The notes: generated from the letters alone by a model not told the origin. Counted from the first letter of the stretch, positions 26,761-35,803 are shown. The stretch is DNA of 64,000 bases from Paracoccus zeaxanthinifaciens ATCC 21588 (GCF_000420145.1 NZ_ATUJ01000007.1:80345-144344), one strand, 5' to 3'. Made by a program: numbers and translations.

Positions 26761-26788
26761 GATAGCGCGACAGGGGCTGCGGGGCCAA
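26761..26788 (-). promoter_or_regulatory. Possible promoter of the aminotransferase-amiC unit
   Basis: Minus strand TTGGCC (26783-26788), 16-bp spacer, GCTATC (26761-26766), 30 bp before the start codon. Confidence 0.35.
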
Positions 26789-26890
26789 GCACCTTCCTGC
26801 GGGATCGGTCACGCCGCCGTGTTCGCAGGCTGCTTGCGCCGCCGGACCGGTCGGTCCACTGTTTGTCGCGAAACGACCAGAGGTTCGCAG

Positions 26891-27637
26891 ATGAAGCGCA
26901 TGATCGCCGCCCTTGTCATGGGCACCGCACTGGCAGGCCCAGCCCTGTCCTTCGACATCCAGTCCATGTCCGACGAAGAAAAGGCAGCCTTCGGCGAGGC
27001 CGTCCGCGAATACCTCGTGGCCAATCCCGAAACCCTGGTCGAGGCGATCACCGCACTTGAGGAACGCCAGGCCCAGACCGCCGCGATGGACGACCAGCAG
27101 CTGATCACCCAGAACAGCGAGGCGATCTTCCAGGACGATCACAGCTGGGTCGGCGGCAATCCGGACGGTGATCTGACCATGGTCGAGTTCATGGATTATC
27201 GCTGCGGCGTCTGCCGGCAATACAATGAATCGGTGTTCGACGCCGTCGAGGATGACGGCAATATCCGACTGATCGTGAAGGAATTTCCGATCCTCGGCGA
27301 GGATAGCGAACGCTCCAGCCGCTTCGCGCTGTCGGTCAAGGCGCTTGCGGGCGACGACGCCTACAAGGCTGCCCATGACGCGCTGATCACCCTGCGCAGC
27401 AGCGCCTCGGACGACGCGCTTCGCGGGATCGCGGACGAGATCGGCGTGGATGCCGACAAGGCCATTGCGGGCATGCAGGACGATGCCGTGACCGAGATCC
27501 TGCGCAAGAATTACGAGCTGGCGCAAAAGATGGGCATCCAGGGGACGCCCAGCTTCGTCATCGGCGACCAGCTGCTGCGCGGCGTTCCGCGCGCAGGCAT
27601 CGCCTCGACGGTCGAACAGATCCGCGAGACGATGTGA
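26891..27637 (+). CDS. DsbA/ScsC-like periplasmic thiol-disulfide oxidoreductase
   Basis: A 248-residue secreted thioredoxin-fold protein. The signal peptide spans about residues 1-20 (ALVMGTALAGPALS). An N-terminal helical segment (about 24-70) resembles the oligomerisation stalk of ScsC/BdbD-type proteins. The active site is Cys105-Gly-Val-Cys108, and the cis-proline loop is GTPSFVIG. It probably oxidises or isomerises disulfides in periplasmic proteins. The start has AGAGGTT 10 bp upstream. A long G/C hairpin follows the stop codon. Confidence 0.92.
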   Translation: MKRMIAALVMGTALAGPALSFDIQSMSDEEKAAFGEAVREYLVANPETLVEAITALEERQAQTAAMDDQQLITQNSEAIFQDDHSWVGGNPDGDLTMVEFMDYRCGVCRQYNESVFDAVEDDGNIRLIVKEFPILGEDSERSSRFALSVKALAGDDAYKAAHDALITLRSSASDDALRGIADEIGVDADKAIAGMQDDAVTEILRKNYELAQKMGIQGTPSFVIGDQLLRGVPRAGIASTVEQIRETM

Positions 27638-27946
27638 TCCCTGACGGACGAAGGGGCGGGCATGGCCTGCCCCCTCGTCCGGTCGGCGCATCCACTGCCG
27701 GTAGATGCTGATCCGGGCAGGTTAGGCCGTGAACGCGTTACCTGCCGCCTGCTGGATAAGGAAGGTCGGCCCCTCATCCCAGGGAAGGAATCTGCCTGCC
27801 AGCCCGAGCGATTGGTTTCTACGCGACGGTCAGGCTGCGAGCAGCGCAGCGACTGTGCCCCCGAACCCAGACAGCCCGCGACGCAGGTAGCGGGCTGTCG
27901 GACGGATCGGACGGAACCTGCCCCGGATCGTCCCCGGGGCAGCGCC
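27638..27946. other. Intergenic region with three inverted repeats, no gene
   Basis: No coding frame with normal codon use is seen. Three hairpins stand out. The arms of 27645-27681 lie just after the DsbA-like gene. The 10-bp perfect repeat GACAGCCCGC is at 27870-27879 and 27890-27899. A 9-bp G/C repeat is at 27918-27926 and 27934-27942, just past the end of the mannose gene. None has a T-run, so they may be weak or factor-assisted terminators for the two convergent genes. Confidence 0.5.
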
Positions 27947-29377
27947 TCAATCTTCGCTCGAGCGGGAATAGACGTCCTCGTAGCGGATGATGTCATCCTC
28001 GCCCAGATAGCTGCCGGTCTGGACCTCGATCAGGACCATCGGCACCTTGCCCGGGTTCTCCATCCGGTGGACGGCACCCAGGGGGACATAGATGGACTGG
28101 TTCTCGGTCACGAGGGTGACCTGATCGTCCACCGTGACGCGGGCGGTGCCGTTCACCACGATCCAGTGCTCGGACCGGTGGACATGGCTTTGAAGCGACA
28201 ATGCGGCGCCCGGCTTGACAACGATGCGCTTGACCTGGAAGCGGTCGGCAAGGGCCAGCGTCTCGAACCAGCCCCAGGGGCGATGATCGCGCGGGAAGGA
28301 TTCGGCCTGCTTGTGGCCCTTTTCCTTCAGCGCGGTGACGGCCTTGCGCACATCCTGCGCGCGCGACTTGTCGGCCACCAGAACCGCATCCGAGGTGGCG
28401 ACGACCATCAGGTCCTTCAGCCCGATCCCCACGACCTGCAGATCGGAATCCTCGGAGCGCAGCAGCACATCGTCGCAATCGATCGCGGTCGAGTTCCGGC
28501 AGGCGACGTTGCCCCCTGCCTGCCCGTCCAGCTGTTCGCGCCAGACCGCGTCCCAACCGCCCAGATCCGACCAGCGCCCCGAGAAGCGCACGACGCTGAG
28601 GTTGTCGGCCTTCTCCATCACGGCAAAGTCGATGCTGTCGTCGCGCGCGCTGTCCCAGCCCGCACGCGCAAGGCGCAGGAAGCCCAGATCGACATGCGAT
28701 TCATCGATGGCGCGGGTGACCGGCTCGATGAATTCGGGGGCGTGGGCCTTGAAGGCCTCGATCATGACGCGCGCGCTGAACAGGAAGATGCCCGCGTTCC
28801 ACAGGAAATTGCCCGCCTGCAGCATCTGCTCGGCGCGCGCGGCGTCCGGCTTCTCGACGAAGCGGGTCAGCGGCTGCACCGCTTCGGGGCCGTTGCCGCC
28901 CAGTTCGAGATAGCCATAGCCGGTCTCGGGGCGATCGGGCGTGATGCCGAAGGTGACGATCCGCCCCTGGCGCGCGGCGACGGCGCCCGTCTCGACCGCT
29001 TCGCGGAATGCGCCCGCATCGGGGATCACGTGGTCCGAGGGCGCGACCAGCAGCAGCCCCTCGGGGTCGGTCTGCGCCTGCAGCAGGGCGGCGGCAAGGA
29101 TCGCGGGCGCGGTGTTGCGGCCCGAAGGCTCGATCACGATGCGCCCGGGTTCGATCCCGGCCTGTTCCAGCTGCTCGGCCACGATGAAGCGGAAATCGGA
29201 ATTGGTCATCACGACCGGCGCGGCGAAGCCGTTCCCCGACAGGCGCAAGGCCGAGGCCTGGAACAGCGTCTCATCCCCGATCAGCTGGGCGAATTGCTTG
29301 GGAAAGCTCTTTCTGGAAACGGGCCAAAGCCGCGTGCCGGAACCTCCAGCCATCAGAACCGGGGTGATCGTACTCAT
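27947..29377 (-). CDS. Mannose-1-phosphate guanylyltransferase / mannose-6-phosphate isomerase
   Basis: A 476-residue bifunctional enzyme making GDP-mannose for exopolysaccharide or LPS. The N-terminal nucleotidyltransferase has PVLMAGGSGTRLWPVSR, FPKQF and the FVEKPD motif. The C-terminal cupin isomerase domain (about 340-470) has PWGWFETL, the metal-site QSHVHRSEHWIVV and the EIQTGSYLGEDDI ending. It stands alone, with no other polysaccharide genes nearby. Confidence 0.95.
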   Translation of the reverse strand: MSTITPVLMAGGSGTRLWPVSRKSFPKQFAQLIGDETLFQASALRLSGNGFAAPVVMTNSDFRFIVAEQLEQAGIEPGRIVIEPSGRNTAPAILAAALLQAQTDPEGLLLVAPSDHVIPDAGAFREAVETGAVAARQGRIVTFGITPDRPETGYGYLELGGNGPEAVQPLTRFVEKPDAARAEQMLQAGNFLWNAGIFLFSARVMIEAFKAHAPEFIEPVTRAIDESHVDLGFLRLARAGWDSARDDSIDFAVMEKADNLSVVRFSGRWSDLGGWDAVWREQLDGQAGGNVACRNSTAIDCDDVLLRSEDSDLQVVGIGLKDLMVVATSDAVLVADKSRAQDVRKAVTALKEKGHKQAESFPRDHRPWGWFETLALADRFQVKRIVVKPGAALSLQSHVHRSEHWIVVNGTARVTVDDQVTLVTENQSIYVPLGAVHRMENPGKVPMVLIEVQTGSYLGEDDIIRYEDVYSRSSED

Positions 29378-29529
29378 GACAAACCTCTTTGCGCGGCCCG
29401 CGCGTCAACAATGCTTCCTTGCGCGGCCCCCGCAGGGGCCACCCGCGCAGGATAGCCCCGAACCATACGCGGACAAAAGGCAATCCGTCACCTTTTATCG
29501 CAATGTTTCGAACGGAATGGGCCGGACGC

Positions 29530-32505
29530 TCAGTGTCCGCGGTCGCAGATCGGGCAATGCGGCGCGCCGTCCGACCCGACCGAGGTCGCCTCGCCGCAGA
29601 TGCTGCAGGCGTGGTGGCGCAGGCTTGCGCGGCCCTGCAGCACCATCAGCTCCTGCGGCAGACGCTTGCGCAGGTAACCGGCGCTGCTGATCTGCTTGAG
29701 CATGGTCAGCGATTTCGGCTCGGGGCGCTCGGGCGTGCGCCGCCCCTCGGCGCGGCCGCCGCCCAGATCGTCGAAGCGCGCCCCCTCGGGCTTCACATGC
29801 GCCAGGTCCGTCCGGTCGAGATAGCTGACCGCCAGTTCGCGGAAGACGTAATCCAGGACCGAGGTCGCCGTCTTGATGCTGTCGTTCCCCTCGACCGGGC
29901 CGGCAGGCTCGAAGCGGGTGAAGGTAAAGGCGTCGACGAATTCCTCCAGCGGGACGCCGTATTGCAGCGCGACCGACACGGCGATGGCGAAGTTGTTCAT
30001 CATCGCCCGGAAGGCCGCGCCCTCCTTGTGCATGTCGATGAAGATCTCTCCGACCGAGCCGTCATCGTATTCGCCGGTCCGAAGATAGACCTTGTGCCCG
30101 CCGACGCTGGCCTTCTGGGTATATCCCTTGCGGCGCTGCGGCAGCTTGCGGCGATCGCTGCGGGCGGCCTCCTTGACGACGATCCGCTCGGCCATGCGTT
30201 CGGCCAGGGCGCCCGCGCGGACAGGTGCGGGGGCATCGGGCAGGATGTCGTCCTCGACCTCGGCGACATGGGCGGCAAGGCGCGACCCCTCGCGCTGGAT
30301 GCGGCAGTGCCAGAGGCCCAGATCATGCGCCAGCTCGAACAGGGACTGGATCTGGGCGATGCCGGTCGCATGCGGCACGACGGTCCGGCGCTGCACGTCG
30401 CCCGACAGCGCGTGCTGGACGGCGGCGGTCAGGCGGATCGACGCCTCGGGGTGGACGCGGCGGGTGCTGCTGCGCCCGACGGCCTGCGCGCAGTCGAAGA
30501 CCGCCAGGTCGGCAGGGTCCAGATCGGGGGCGCCCTCGACCGTCATCGCGCCGCAGACATGGGCGTTCGCCGCCTGGATCTGGCGGGCCGAGAAGCCCAG
30601 ATGCGCCAGCATGTCGAAGCCGGGATCGTCCAGCCGGTCCTGCGGGATGCCCAGGATGTCGCGGCAGAATTCCTGCCCGAGCGTCCACTGGTTGAAGACG
30701 AAGCGGATGTCGAAAGCATCCGGCAGCGCGGCCTCGATCCGGTCGATCTGGTCATGGCCGAAGCCGTGGCCCGCAAGGGCCGCGTGGCCGATCTCGGGGC
30801 TGCCCAGCAGGGTGCCGTGCCCCGTCGCATGGGTCGCGATCCGCGCGATCGCATCGGTCGGATAGCCCAAGGCGCCCAGCCCTGCGGCAACCGCGGGCGC
30901 GATGACACGGCGATGCGCGCCATCCGCGTCGGGCACATGATGGACCAGCGCCTGAAGCGGCTCGATGCCGTCGGCCTCCCAGCCCAGAAGCAGCCGCAGA
31001 TCGCCCGAGGGACGGACGGCGCAGACCTGTCCGTGACGCAGGCCCGATGCCTGGGCCAGGGCCAGCGCATTGCCGAAGATGGCCTGCGCCGGGCCGCGCT
31101 CATCGGCGCGATCCGACAGCATGCGCAACATCGCCCGCCGGTGGGTGCCGAAGGCGGTCCCCTCGGCCGTGCAGGCCGCGATGCGGGCCGAACTTTCCCA
31201 CGCCGCACCCGCGATGACCGCGCACAGTTCGGTCGCAAGCTCCTGTGCCTCATCCGATCCATAGGCAAGGCCCATCGACATCAGCACGGCCCCCAGCCCC
31301 ACGGGGCCGATCGCAAGGTGATCGGCCTGCGGGTCCGCGGCGTGCTGCGCGATCGCGGTCAGGCGGGTGGCATGGGCCAGCCCCTGGTGGTCGAACTGGC
31401 CGCCCTGACAGAAGGCCGGCAGGTACAGATGCGCGGACAGATCGGCCCGCCCCGCAAAGGGGGGCATGTTGTCCGTGAATTCCAGCGCGGGATCGCCCGT
31501 CGCCCATGCGGCATCGCCGATGCGATCCCACAGGCCGGCATCGTCGCCGTCCTGCATGGCGCGCAGGAAGCCGTCGCCCAACCGCAGGGTGCACTCGGTC
31601 TGCTGGCCGGTGACGCTGGCCCAGCCCTCGCCGTCCCAGTCGTCGTCGAAGACCGGCAGCTCGGTCGAGGCAAAGCCCTGGCGCGCATGATCCAGCACGC
31701 GCTGCACCTGCGTTTCGGGGATCATCGCGCGGCGGGCCTCGCGCAGGGCATGGCTCAGCGCGGGTTCAGTACCGGTGCGGGCAACCTCGGCCAGGGCGGC
31801 AAGGCGGTCGCGCTGCATCCGCGACCCGGCGATCAGCGCCGAGAGCTTGCGTTCCTCGTCCAGCTTCCAGTCAATGAAGCGGCGGGCCTCGGGGTGGGCC
31901 ACGTCGCAGACCGCATGGATGCCCGGCTTGCGGATCGCGGCACCGCGCATCAGGGCGGCGCGCGCGCGGTCGGCCTCTTGCAGCGGGGCCATCAGGGGCG
32001 CGTCATCGGCAAAGCGCAGCGTAGTGTCGGTGTCAGGGCGCGCCGGTTCCTCGGCGCCATAGGCCCAGGCAAGGCCGAAACCGTCCCAGAGACCCGCCAC
32101 CGGCGCGGCCATCCCCTGCGCCATCATGCGCGTCATGTCGTCCAGAAAGGCGCGGGCGCAGGATTCCGACGCCAAGGTTCCGGCCTTCCATGCGCGATGG
32201 GTCAGCGCGCCTGCGATGCGTTCGATCAGCTGGGGCAGACCGCCCTCATCGCTGAACGACGCCCCCGGCGCGGGACGCGAGGGCCAGAGGAATTCGGGAA
32301 CGCCATCCTCGGGGATGCGCTGCGTTTCGGACGGCACGACGCCGCGCGCCAGCATCGAGGCAAGGGCATCGACCTGGATCGCGGACCAGTGGGATGGGGC
32401 AAGCACGTCGCCCTTGTCGGACGGATGCGCGACCAGCGCGATATCGGCCCATGGCCCCGCGAGGTCGTTCGAGAAGCGACGTTCGATCTGCATGGTTTGC
32501 GCCAT
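29530..32505 (-). CDS. Class II ribonucleotide reductase (NrdJ) homologue lacking catalytic motifs
   Basis: A 991-residue protein clearly related to B12-dependent NrdJ (usually ~1200 residues). The second half matches well: AFDIRFVFNQWTLGQEFC, NAHVCGAMTVEGAP, and a C-terminal TSCPD-like domain (about 770-890) with KGYTQKASVGGHKVYLRTGE and RFEPAGPVEGNDS. It ends in CxxC...CxxC (CSICG...CPICD). The NPCSE active-site motif of NrdJ, the PTGTI phosphate loop (here PSGDL) and the HACF first redox cysteine are missing, and the ~80-residue block before the DVxHP segment is deleted. It therefore should not reduce ribonucleotides. A regulatory or B12-binding role is possible, or slow decay; codon use looks healthy. 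Confidence 0.82.
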   Translation of the reverse strand: MAQTMQIERRFSNDLAGPWADIALVAHPSDKGDVLAPSHWSAIQVDALASMLARGVVPSETQRIPEDGVPEFLWPSRPAPGASFSDEGGLPQLIERIAGALTHRAWKAGTLASESCARAFLDDMTRMMAQGMAAPVAGLWDGFGLAWAYGAEEPARPDTDTTLRFADDAPLMAPLQEADRARAALMRGAAIRKPGIHAVCDVAHPEARRFIDWKLDEERKLSALIAGSRMQRDRLAALAEVARTGTEPALSHALREARRAMIPETQVQRVLDHARQGFASTELPVFDDDWDGEGWASVTGQQTECTLRLGDGFLRAMQDGDDAGLWDRIGDAAWATGDPALEFTDNMPPFAGRADLSAHLYLPAFCQGGQFDHQGLAHATRLTAIAQHAADPQADHLAIGPVGLGAVLMSMGLAYGSDEAQELATELCAVIAGAAWESSARIAACTAEGTAFGTHRRAMLRMLSDRADERGPAQAIFGNALALAQASGLRHGQVCAVRPSGDLRLLLGWEADGIEPLQALVHHVPDADGAHRRVIAPAVAAGLGALGYPTDAIARIATHATGHGTLLGSPEIGHAALAGHGFGHDQIDRIEAALPDAFDIRFVFNQWTLGQEFCRDILGIPQDRLDDPGFDMLAHLGFSARQIQAANAHVCGAMTVEGAPDLDPADLAVFDCAQAVGRSSTRRVHPEASIRLTAAVQHALSGDVQRRTVVPHATGIAQIQSLFELAHDLGLWHCRIQREGSRLAAHVAEVEDDILPDAPAPVRAGALAERMAERIVVKEAARSDRRKLPQRRKGYTQKASVGGHKVYLRTGEYDDGSVGEIFIDMHKEGAAFRAMMNNFAIAVSVALQYGVPLEEFVDAFTFTRFEPAGPVEGNDSIKTATSVLDYVFRELAVSYLDRTDLAHVKPEGARFDDLGGGRAEGRRTPERPEPKSLTMLKQISSAGYLRKRLPQELMVLQGRASLRHHACSICGEATSVGSDGAPHCPICDRGH

Positions 32506-32621
32506 CCTTCCTGCATCGCGCCCGCGCGACAGACCTGCCCACGCGCATGACGCGGGGATCGGAGGGCATGGCCATCCGTTTCGGTCCTATCGAATTCGCA
32601 TGTGGCTGCGGCTCGAATCGC

Positions 32622-32637
32622 CACCACATCTTGTGCC
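32622..32637 (-). promoter_or_regulatory. Possible NrdR-box-like palindrome before the NrdJ-like gene
   Basis: CACCACATCTTGTGCC resembles the NrdR repressor box found before ribonucleotide-reductase genes. A weaker related stretch with ATGTGG lies about 31 bp nearer the gene (32591-32606), the spacing NrdR boxes usually have. The site is 117-132 bp before the start codon. Weak evidence. Confidence 0.3.
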
Positions 32638-32833
32638 GGTTGGGCTGTTTGACCCAAGGTGGCGCGCGCCTTGGGGCCTTTCAACCGCTTTATTTGGCCC
32701 GTGTCGGGCGTCCCGCCATTGACAGGGGCGAAGGCGGATTCGCCCACAGGACAAGGCGATCACGGACGGGAAAACAGGGGGCAAGCGGCGATTTCCGCGC
32801 GAAACCAAGGGCGTGCCGAAACCCGCCCTCAGC

Positions 32834-32842
32834 TTATCCACA
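32834..32842 (+). other. Perfect DnaA-box sequence
   Basis: TTATCCACA matches the consensus DnaA box exactly. Only one perfect copy is seen, with degenerate relatives around it, and the region is not AT-rich, so it is not an origin on this evidence. It could be a DnaA-regulated promoter site. Confidence 0.3.
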
Positions 32843-32881
32843 GGGTTGCGCGAAAACCGCCCACAGCTTGCTCACAGCCGA

Positions 32882-32913
32882 TGCAAAAACGTCACAATCG
32901 GCAGGTTTTTGCA
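32882..32913 (-). terminator. Hairpin after the 5-formyl-THF cyclo-ligase gene
   Basis: Perfect 9-bp arms TGCAAAAAC and GTTTTTGCA with a 14-nt loop, 5 bp past the stop codon; the second arm provides five T residues on the minus strand. Confidence 0.5.
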
Positions 32914-32917
32914 GGGC

Positions 32918-33466
32918 TCAGCCAGCAGCCTCGGGGAAGACAGCCCCGGCATCGGTGACGATCAGGTCCAGCGGCTGATCGAAGGGCTCGACGGGAATCG
33001 CCTGAACGCGCTGACAGGCGAATGCCAGGCCCATCGCCAGCACAGGCCCCTGCGCGCGCAGCCGTTCCAGGGTGCGGTCGTAGAAGCCGCCGCCATAGCC
33101 CAGCCGGTGCCCCTGCCCGTCGAACCCCGCCAGCGGGACGATCACCACGTCGGGGCGCATCTCGGGCGCATCCGGCCCGGGATGAGAGACGCCGAAATCG
33201 CCGCGCACCAGCGGTGCATCGGGCTGCCATTCGCGAAAGACCAGCGGCCGGTCGCGGCCCGTGACCACCGGCAGGACCAGCCCGCCCTGATGGTCCTGCA
33301 GCGCGGGCCGGGGGTCGGCCTCGTCGCGGATGGGCCAATAGGCCGCGACGACGCCGCGCCGGAAGGGCAGCAGCGCATTCGCAAAGTGCCGCGTCAGCGC
33401 ATCCGCGTCGCCGCCTGCCGCGCGTGCCGCCAGCGCCTGGGCACGCAGCGTGGCCTTCGCGGTCAC
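32918..33466 (-). CDS. 5-formyltetrahydrofolate cyclo-ligase
   Basis: A 182-residue enzyme converting 5-formyl-THF to 5,10-methenyl-THF with ATP. The ATP-site stretch near the C-terminus is LGYGGGFYDRTL, with PLAGFD before it. The start is a GTG at 33466 sharing 4 nt with the mgtE stop (GTGA); no ATG fits the family N-terminus. Unlike in many proteobacteria, no 6S RNA is seen beside it, since mgtE abuts directly upstream. The gene is fused operonically to mgtE. Confidence 0.9.
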   Translation of the reverse strand: MTAKATLRAQALAARAAGGDADALTRHFANALLPFRRGVVAAYWPIRDEADPRPALQDHQGGLVLPVVTGRDRPLVFREWQPDAPLVRGDFGVSHPGPDAPEMRPDVVIVPLAGFDGQGHRLGYGGGFYDRTLERLRAQGPVLAMGLAFACQRVQAIPVEPFDQPLDLIVTDAGAVFPEAAG

Positions 33467-34854
33467 AGCAGCACCGCCGATGCCAGCCCGAGGAAGGCGA
33501 AGAAGCCCACCACGTCCGTCACCGTGGTCACGAAGGTCCCCGAGGCAAGCGCGGGGTCGGCGCCCACCTTCTCCAACCCCAGGGGCACGAGGATGCCCGC
33601 AAGCGCCGCGATGGCCAGGTTCACGATCATCGCGACGGCGATCACCGCGGCCAGCGACACGCCGTCGAACCAGATGAAGGCCACGATCCCCATGACGACC
33701 GCGAAGGCCAGGCCGTTCAGAAGGCCCACGATCGCTTCTCGTCTGACGACGCGCCAGACATTGCTTCCGCTCAGGCTCTTGGTGGCAAGGGCGCGCACGG
33801 CGACGGTCAGCGTCTGCGTGCCCGCGTTCCCGCCCATCGAGGCGACGATGGGCATCAGCACGGCCAGGGCCACGACCTGCTGGATCGTCGCCTCGAAGAC
33901 GGCGATGACCAGCGATGCGGCAATGGCGGTCGCCAGGTTCACGATCAGCCAGGGCAGGCGCTGGCGCAGCGTCTCGGCCACGCTGTCGGTGATGGCCGAT
34001 TCCTCGCCCACGCCCGCAAGGCGCAGGATGTCTTCCTCGTGTTCCTCGTCCAGGACGGTCATGGCGTCGTCGATGGTGATGACGCCGACCAGCCGCTCCG
34101 ATGCATCGACCACCGGGGCCGAGATCAGGTGGTACTGGTTGAAGGCATAGGCGACATCGCCCTCTTCGGCATAGGCGCTGATGGTGCGGAAGCTGTCCTC
34201 GGCCAAGTCGCGCAGCGGCACGTCGCGCCGCGTCGCCAGCAGGCGCCCAAGCGTGACATAGCCGATGGGATGGCGGCGCGGATCGACCAGGATGATGTGA
34301 TAGAACTGCTCGGGCAGCCATTCCTCGGCGCGCAGGAAGTCGATCGTCTCGCCCACGGTCCAGTGTTCGGGCGCGGTGACGACCTCGGACTGCATGAGGC
34401 GGCCCGCCGAGTATTCGGGATAGGCCAGCGACTGCTGGACGGCGGCGCGATCGCTTTCGTCCAGCGCCGCCAGGATCTCGGCGCGGTCGGGTTCGTCCAG
34501 ATCCTCGATCAGGTCGACGACATCGTCGCTGTCCATCTCCCGGACGGCCTCGGCAAGGACGTGCCGGGGCAGCATCTCGACGAATTCCTCGCGGATGGAT
34601 TCGTCGATCTCGGACAGGATCTCGCCGTCGATCTCACCGCCATAGAGGTCGATGAAATCCTTGCGCCCGCTCGGGGTCAGCCGCTCGATCAGGTCGGCGA
34701 TGTCGGCGGCGTGCATCGGCTCCAGCGCCGCGTTCAGCATGTGGGCGTCGCCCGCCTCCAGCGCCTCGTCGACGCGGGCCAGCCATTCGGGGCCCGGGCC
34801 GAAATCGCCTTCGTCGCGGTCGTCCTGACGGTCCAGGATCTGTTCTTCGGCCAT
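33463..34854 (-). CDS. mgtE: Magnesium transporter MgtE
   Basis: A 463-residue Mg2+ channel: N-terminal helical domain (about 25-135), two CBS domains (about 140-265) that sense cytosolic Mg2+, and five membrane helices (about 290-460). The pore motif region MPIVASMGGNAGTQT is present, typical of MgtE. Regulation is by Mg2+ binding to the CBS dimer, as in the family. It is translated with the cyclo-ligase downstream through a GTGA overlap. Confidence 0.95.
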   Translation of the reverse strand: MAEEQILDRQDDRDEGDFGPGPEWLARVDEALEAGDAHMLNAALEPMHAADIADLIERLTPSGRKDFIDLYGGEIDGEILSEIDESIREEFVEMLPRHVLAEAVREMDSDDVVDLIEDLDEPDRAEILAALDESDRAAVQQSLAYPEYSAGRLMQSEVVTAPEHWTVGETIDFLRAEEWLPEQFYHIILVDPRRHPIGYVTLGRLLATRRDVPLRDLAEDSFRTISAYAEEGDVAYAFNQYHLISAPVVDASERLVGVITIDDAMTVLDEEHEEDILRLAGVGEESAITDSVAETLRQRLPWLIVNLATAIAASLVIAVFEATIQQVVALAVLMPIVASMGGNAGTQTLTVAVRALATKSLSGSNVWRVVRREAIVGLLNGLAFAVVMGIVAFIWFDGVSLAAVIAVAMIVNLAIAALAGILVPLGLEKVGADPALASGTFVTTVTDVVGFFAFLGLASAVLL

Positions 34855-34890
34855 GATGTCCCTCTTGTCTTGCGTTACCGGCCCAACAGA

Positions 34891-35703
34891 TCAGCCGCGC
34901 AGAAGTTCAAGCGCGGCACGGTGCAGTTCGGGGCTGGCGGCGGCGATGACCTGCCCCCCTTCATGCGCCGGACCGCCCTGCCAGTCGGTGACGATCCCGC
35001 CCGCCGCCTGCACGACGGCCAGCGGCCCCGCGATGTCATAGGATTGCAGACCGGCCTCGATCACAAGGTCGATCTGTCCGATGGCCAGCAGACCATAGGC
35101 ATAGCAGTCCAGACCGTAGCGCGTCAGCCGCACCCGGTCGGCCACGCGGCGGAACGCGGCGGCCTCGGGCGGGGTGCCGATCTCGGGGAAGGTGGACAGC
35201 AGCGTGGCCTGCGCCAGGTCCACGCCGTGACGGACCGCAAGGCGGCGTTCGCCCATCGGGCCGGTCATCCGCGCCTGGCCCAGCCCGCCCTCGAACCGTT
35301 CGGCGGTATAGGGCTGGTCGATCAGGCCATAGCGGACCCCCTGCCCGTCCGACAGCCCGATCAGCACGCCCCAGCTGGCCGCACCGCTGATGAAGGCACG
35401 CGTGCCGTCGATCGGGTCCAGGATCCAGGTCAGGCCGCTGGTGCCGGCAAGCGCGCCGTATTCCTCGCCCAGGATGCCGTCACCCGGGCGCTCGGTCGCC
35501 AGCACCTCGCGCATGGCGCGTTCGGCGGCGCGGTCGGCCTCGGTCACGGGGTCGAAATCCGCGGGGCGCTTGTTGTCGGCGGCAAGATCATCGCTGCGGA
35601 AGAAGGGCAGGATCGCCGCCCGCGCTGCATCGGCCATGCGATGGGCCGTGCGGATCAGCAGGGCGCTGTCATGCCCCTCGATGCTGTCGGTCATGCTGTG
35701 CAT
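34891..35703 (-). CDS. hisN: Inositol-monophosphatase-family phosphatase, probable histidinol phosphatase
   Basis: A 270-residue Mg2+-dependent phosphatase. Metal ligands are in the EADRAAE region, GILGEEYG and the hallmark WILDPIDGTRAF, with the C-terminal SYDIAGPLAVVQAAGG. In alphaproteobacteria this branch often acts as histidinol-phosphate phosphatase (HisN), but inositol or other sugar phosphates cannot be excluded. The start used is ATG at 35703; a second ATG lies 9 bp later. The gene stands 135 bp from the XRE regulator. Confidence 0.82.
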   Translation of the reverse strand: MHSMTDSIEGHDSALLIRTAHRMADAARAAILPFFRSDDLAADNKRPADFDPVTEADRAAERAMREVLATERPGDGILGEEYGALAGTSGLTWILDPIDGTRAFISGAASWGVLIGLSDGQGVRYGLIDQPYTAERFEGGLGQARMTGPMGERRLAVRHGVDLAQATLLSTFPEIGTPPEAAAFRRVADRVRLTRYGLDCYAYGLLAIGQIDLVIEAGLQSYDIAGPLAVVQAAGGIVTDWQGGPAHEGGQVIAAASPELHRAALELLRG

Positions 35704-35803
35704 AAGGCCCCCTTCGCTGCCGTTCGGATCGGTGTAACCCGTCCCGGCTGCGGGGACCAGCCATCCGGCGCGACTGTCGCCGTGGCTTCATCTTGCAGAT
35801 GTG

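Larger units (their letters stand above)
32506..32917. other. Intergenic region upstream of the NrdJ-like gene
   Basis: No gene is seen in these 412 bases. It holds a palindromic CACATCTTGTG element (32625-32635), a perfect DnaA-box 9-mer TTATCCACA (32834-32842) amid several CCCACAG repeats, and a hairpin after the upstream gene (32882-32913). I looked for a cobalamin riboswitch and did not find a convincing one. Confidence 0.5.

Noticed and set aside
32820..32890. Replication origin
   Set aside because: Only one perfect DnaA box, no AT-rich unwinding stretch, and no dnaA, parAB, hemE or repABC genes nearby.
32506..32917. Cobalamin riboswitch upstream of the NrdJ-like gene
   Set aside because: An ACCTGCC stretch occurs near 32535, but on the plus strand, opposite to the gene, and no accompanying B12-box fold was found.
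33440..33475. 6S RNA beside the 5-formyl-THF cyclo-ligase gene
   Set aside because: mgtE overlaps the start of the gene by 4 nt, leaving no room upstream, and the downstream region does not fold into the 6S shape by eye.
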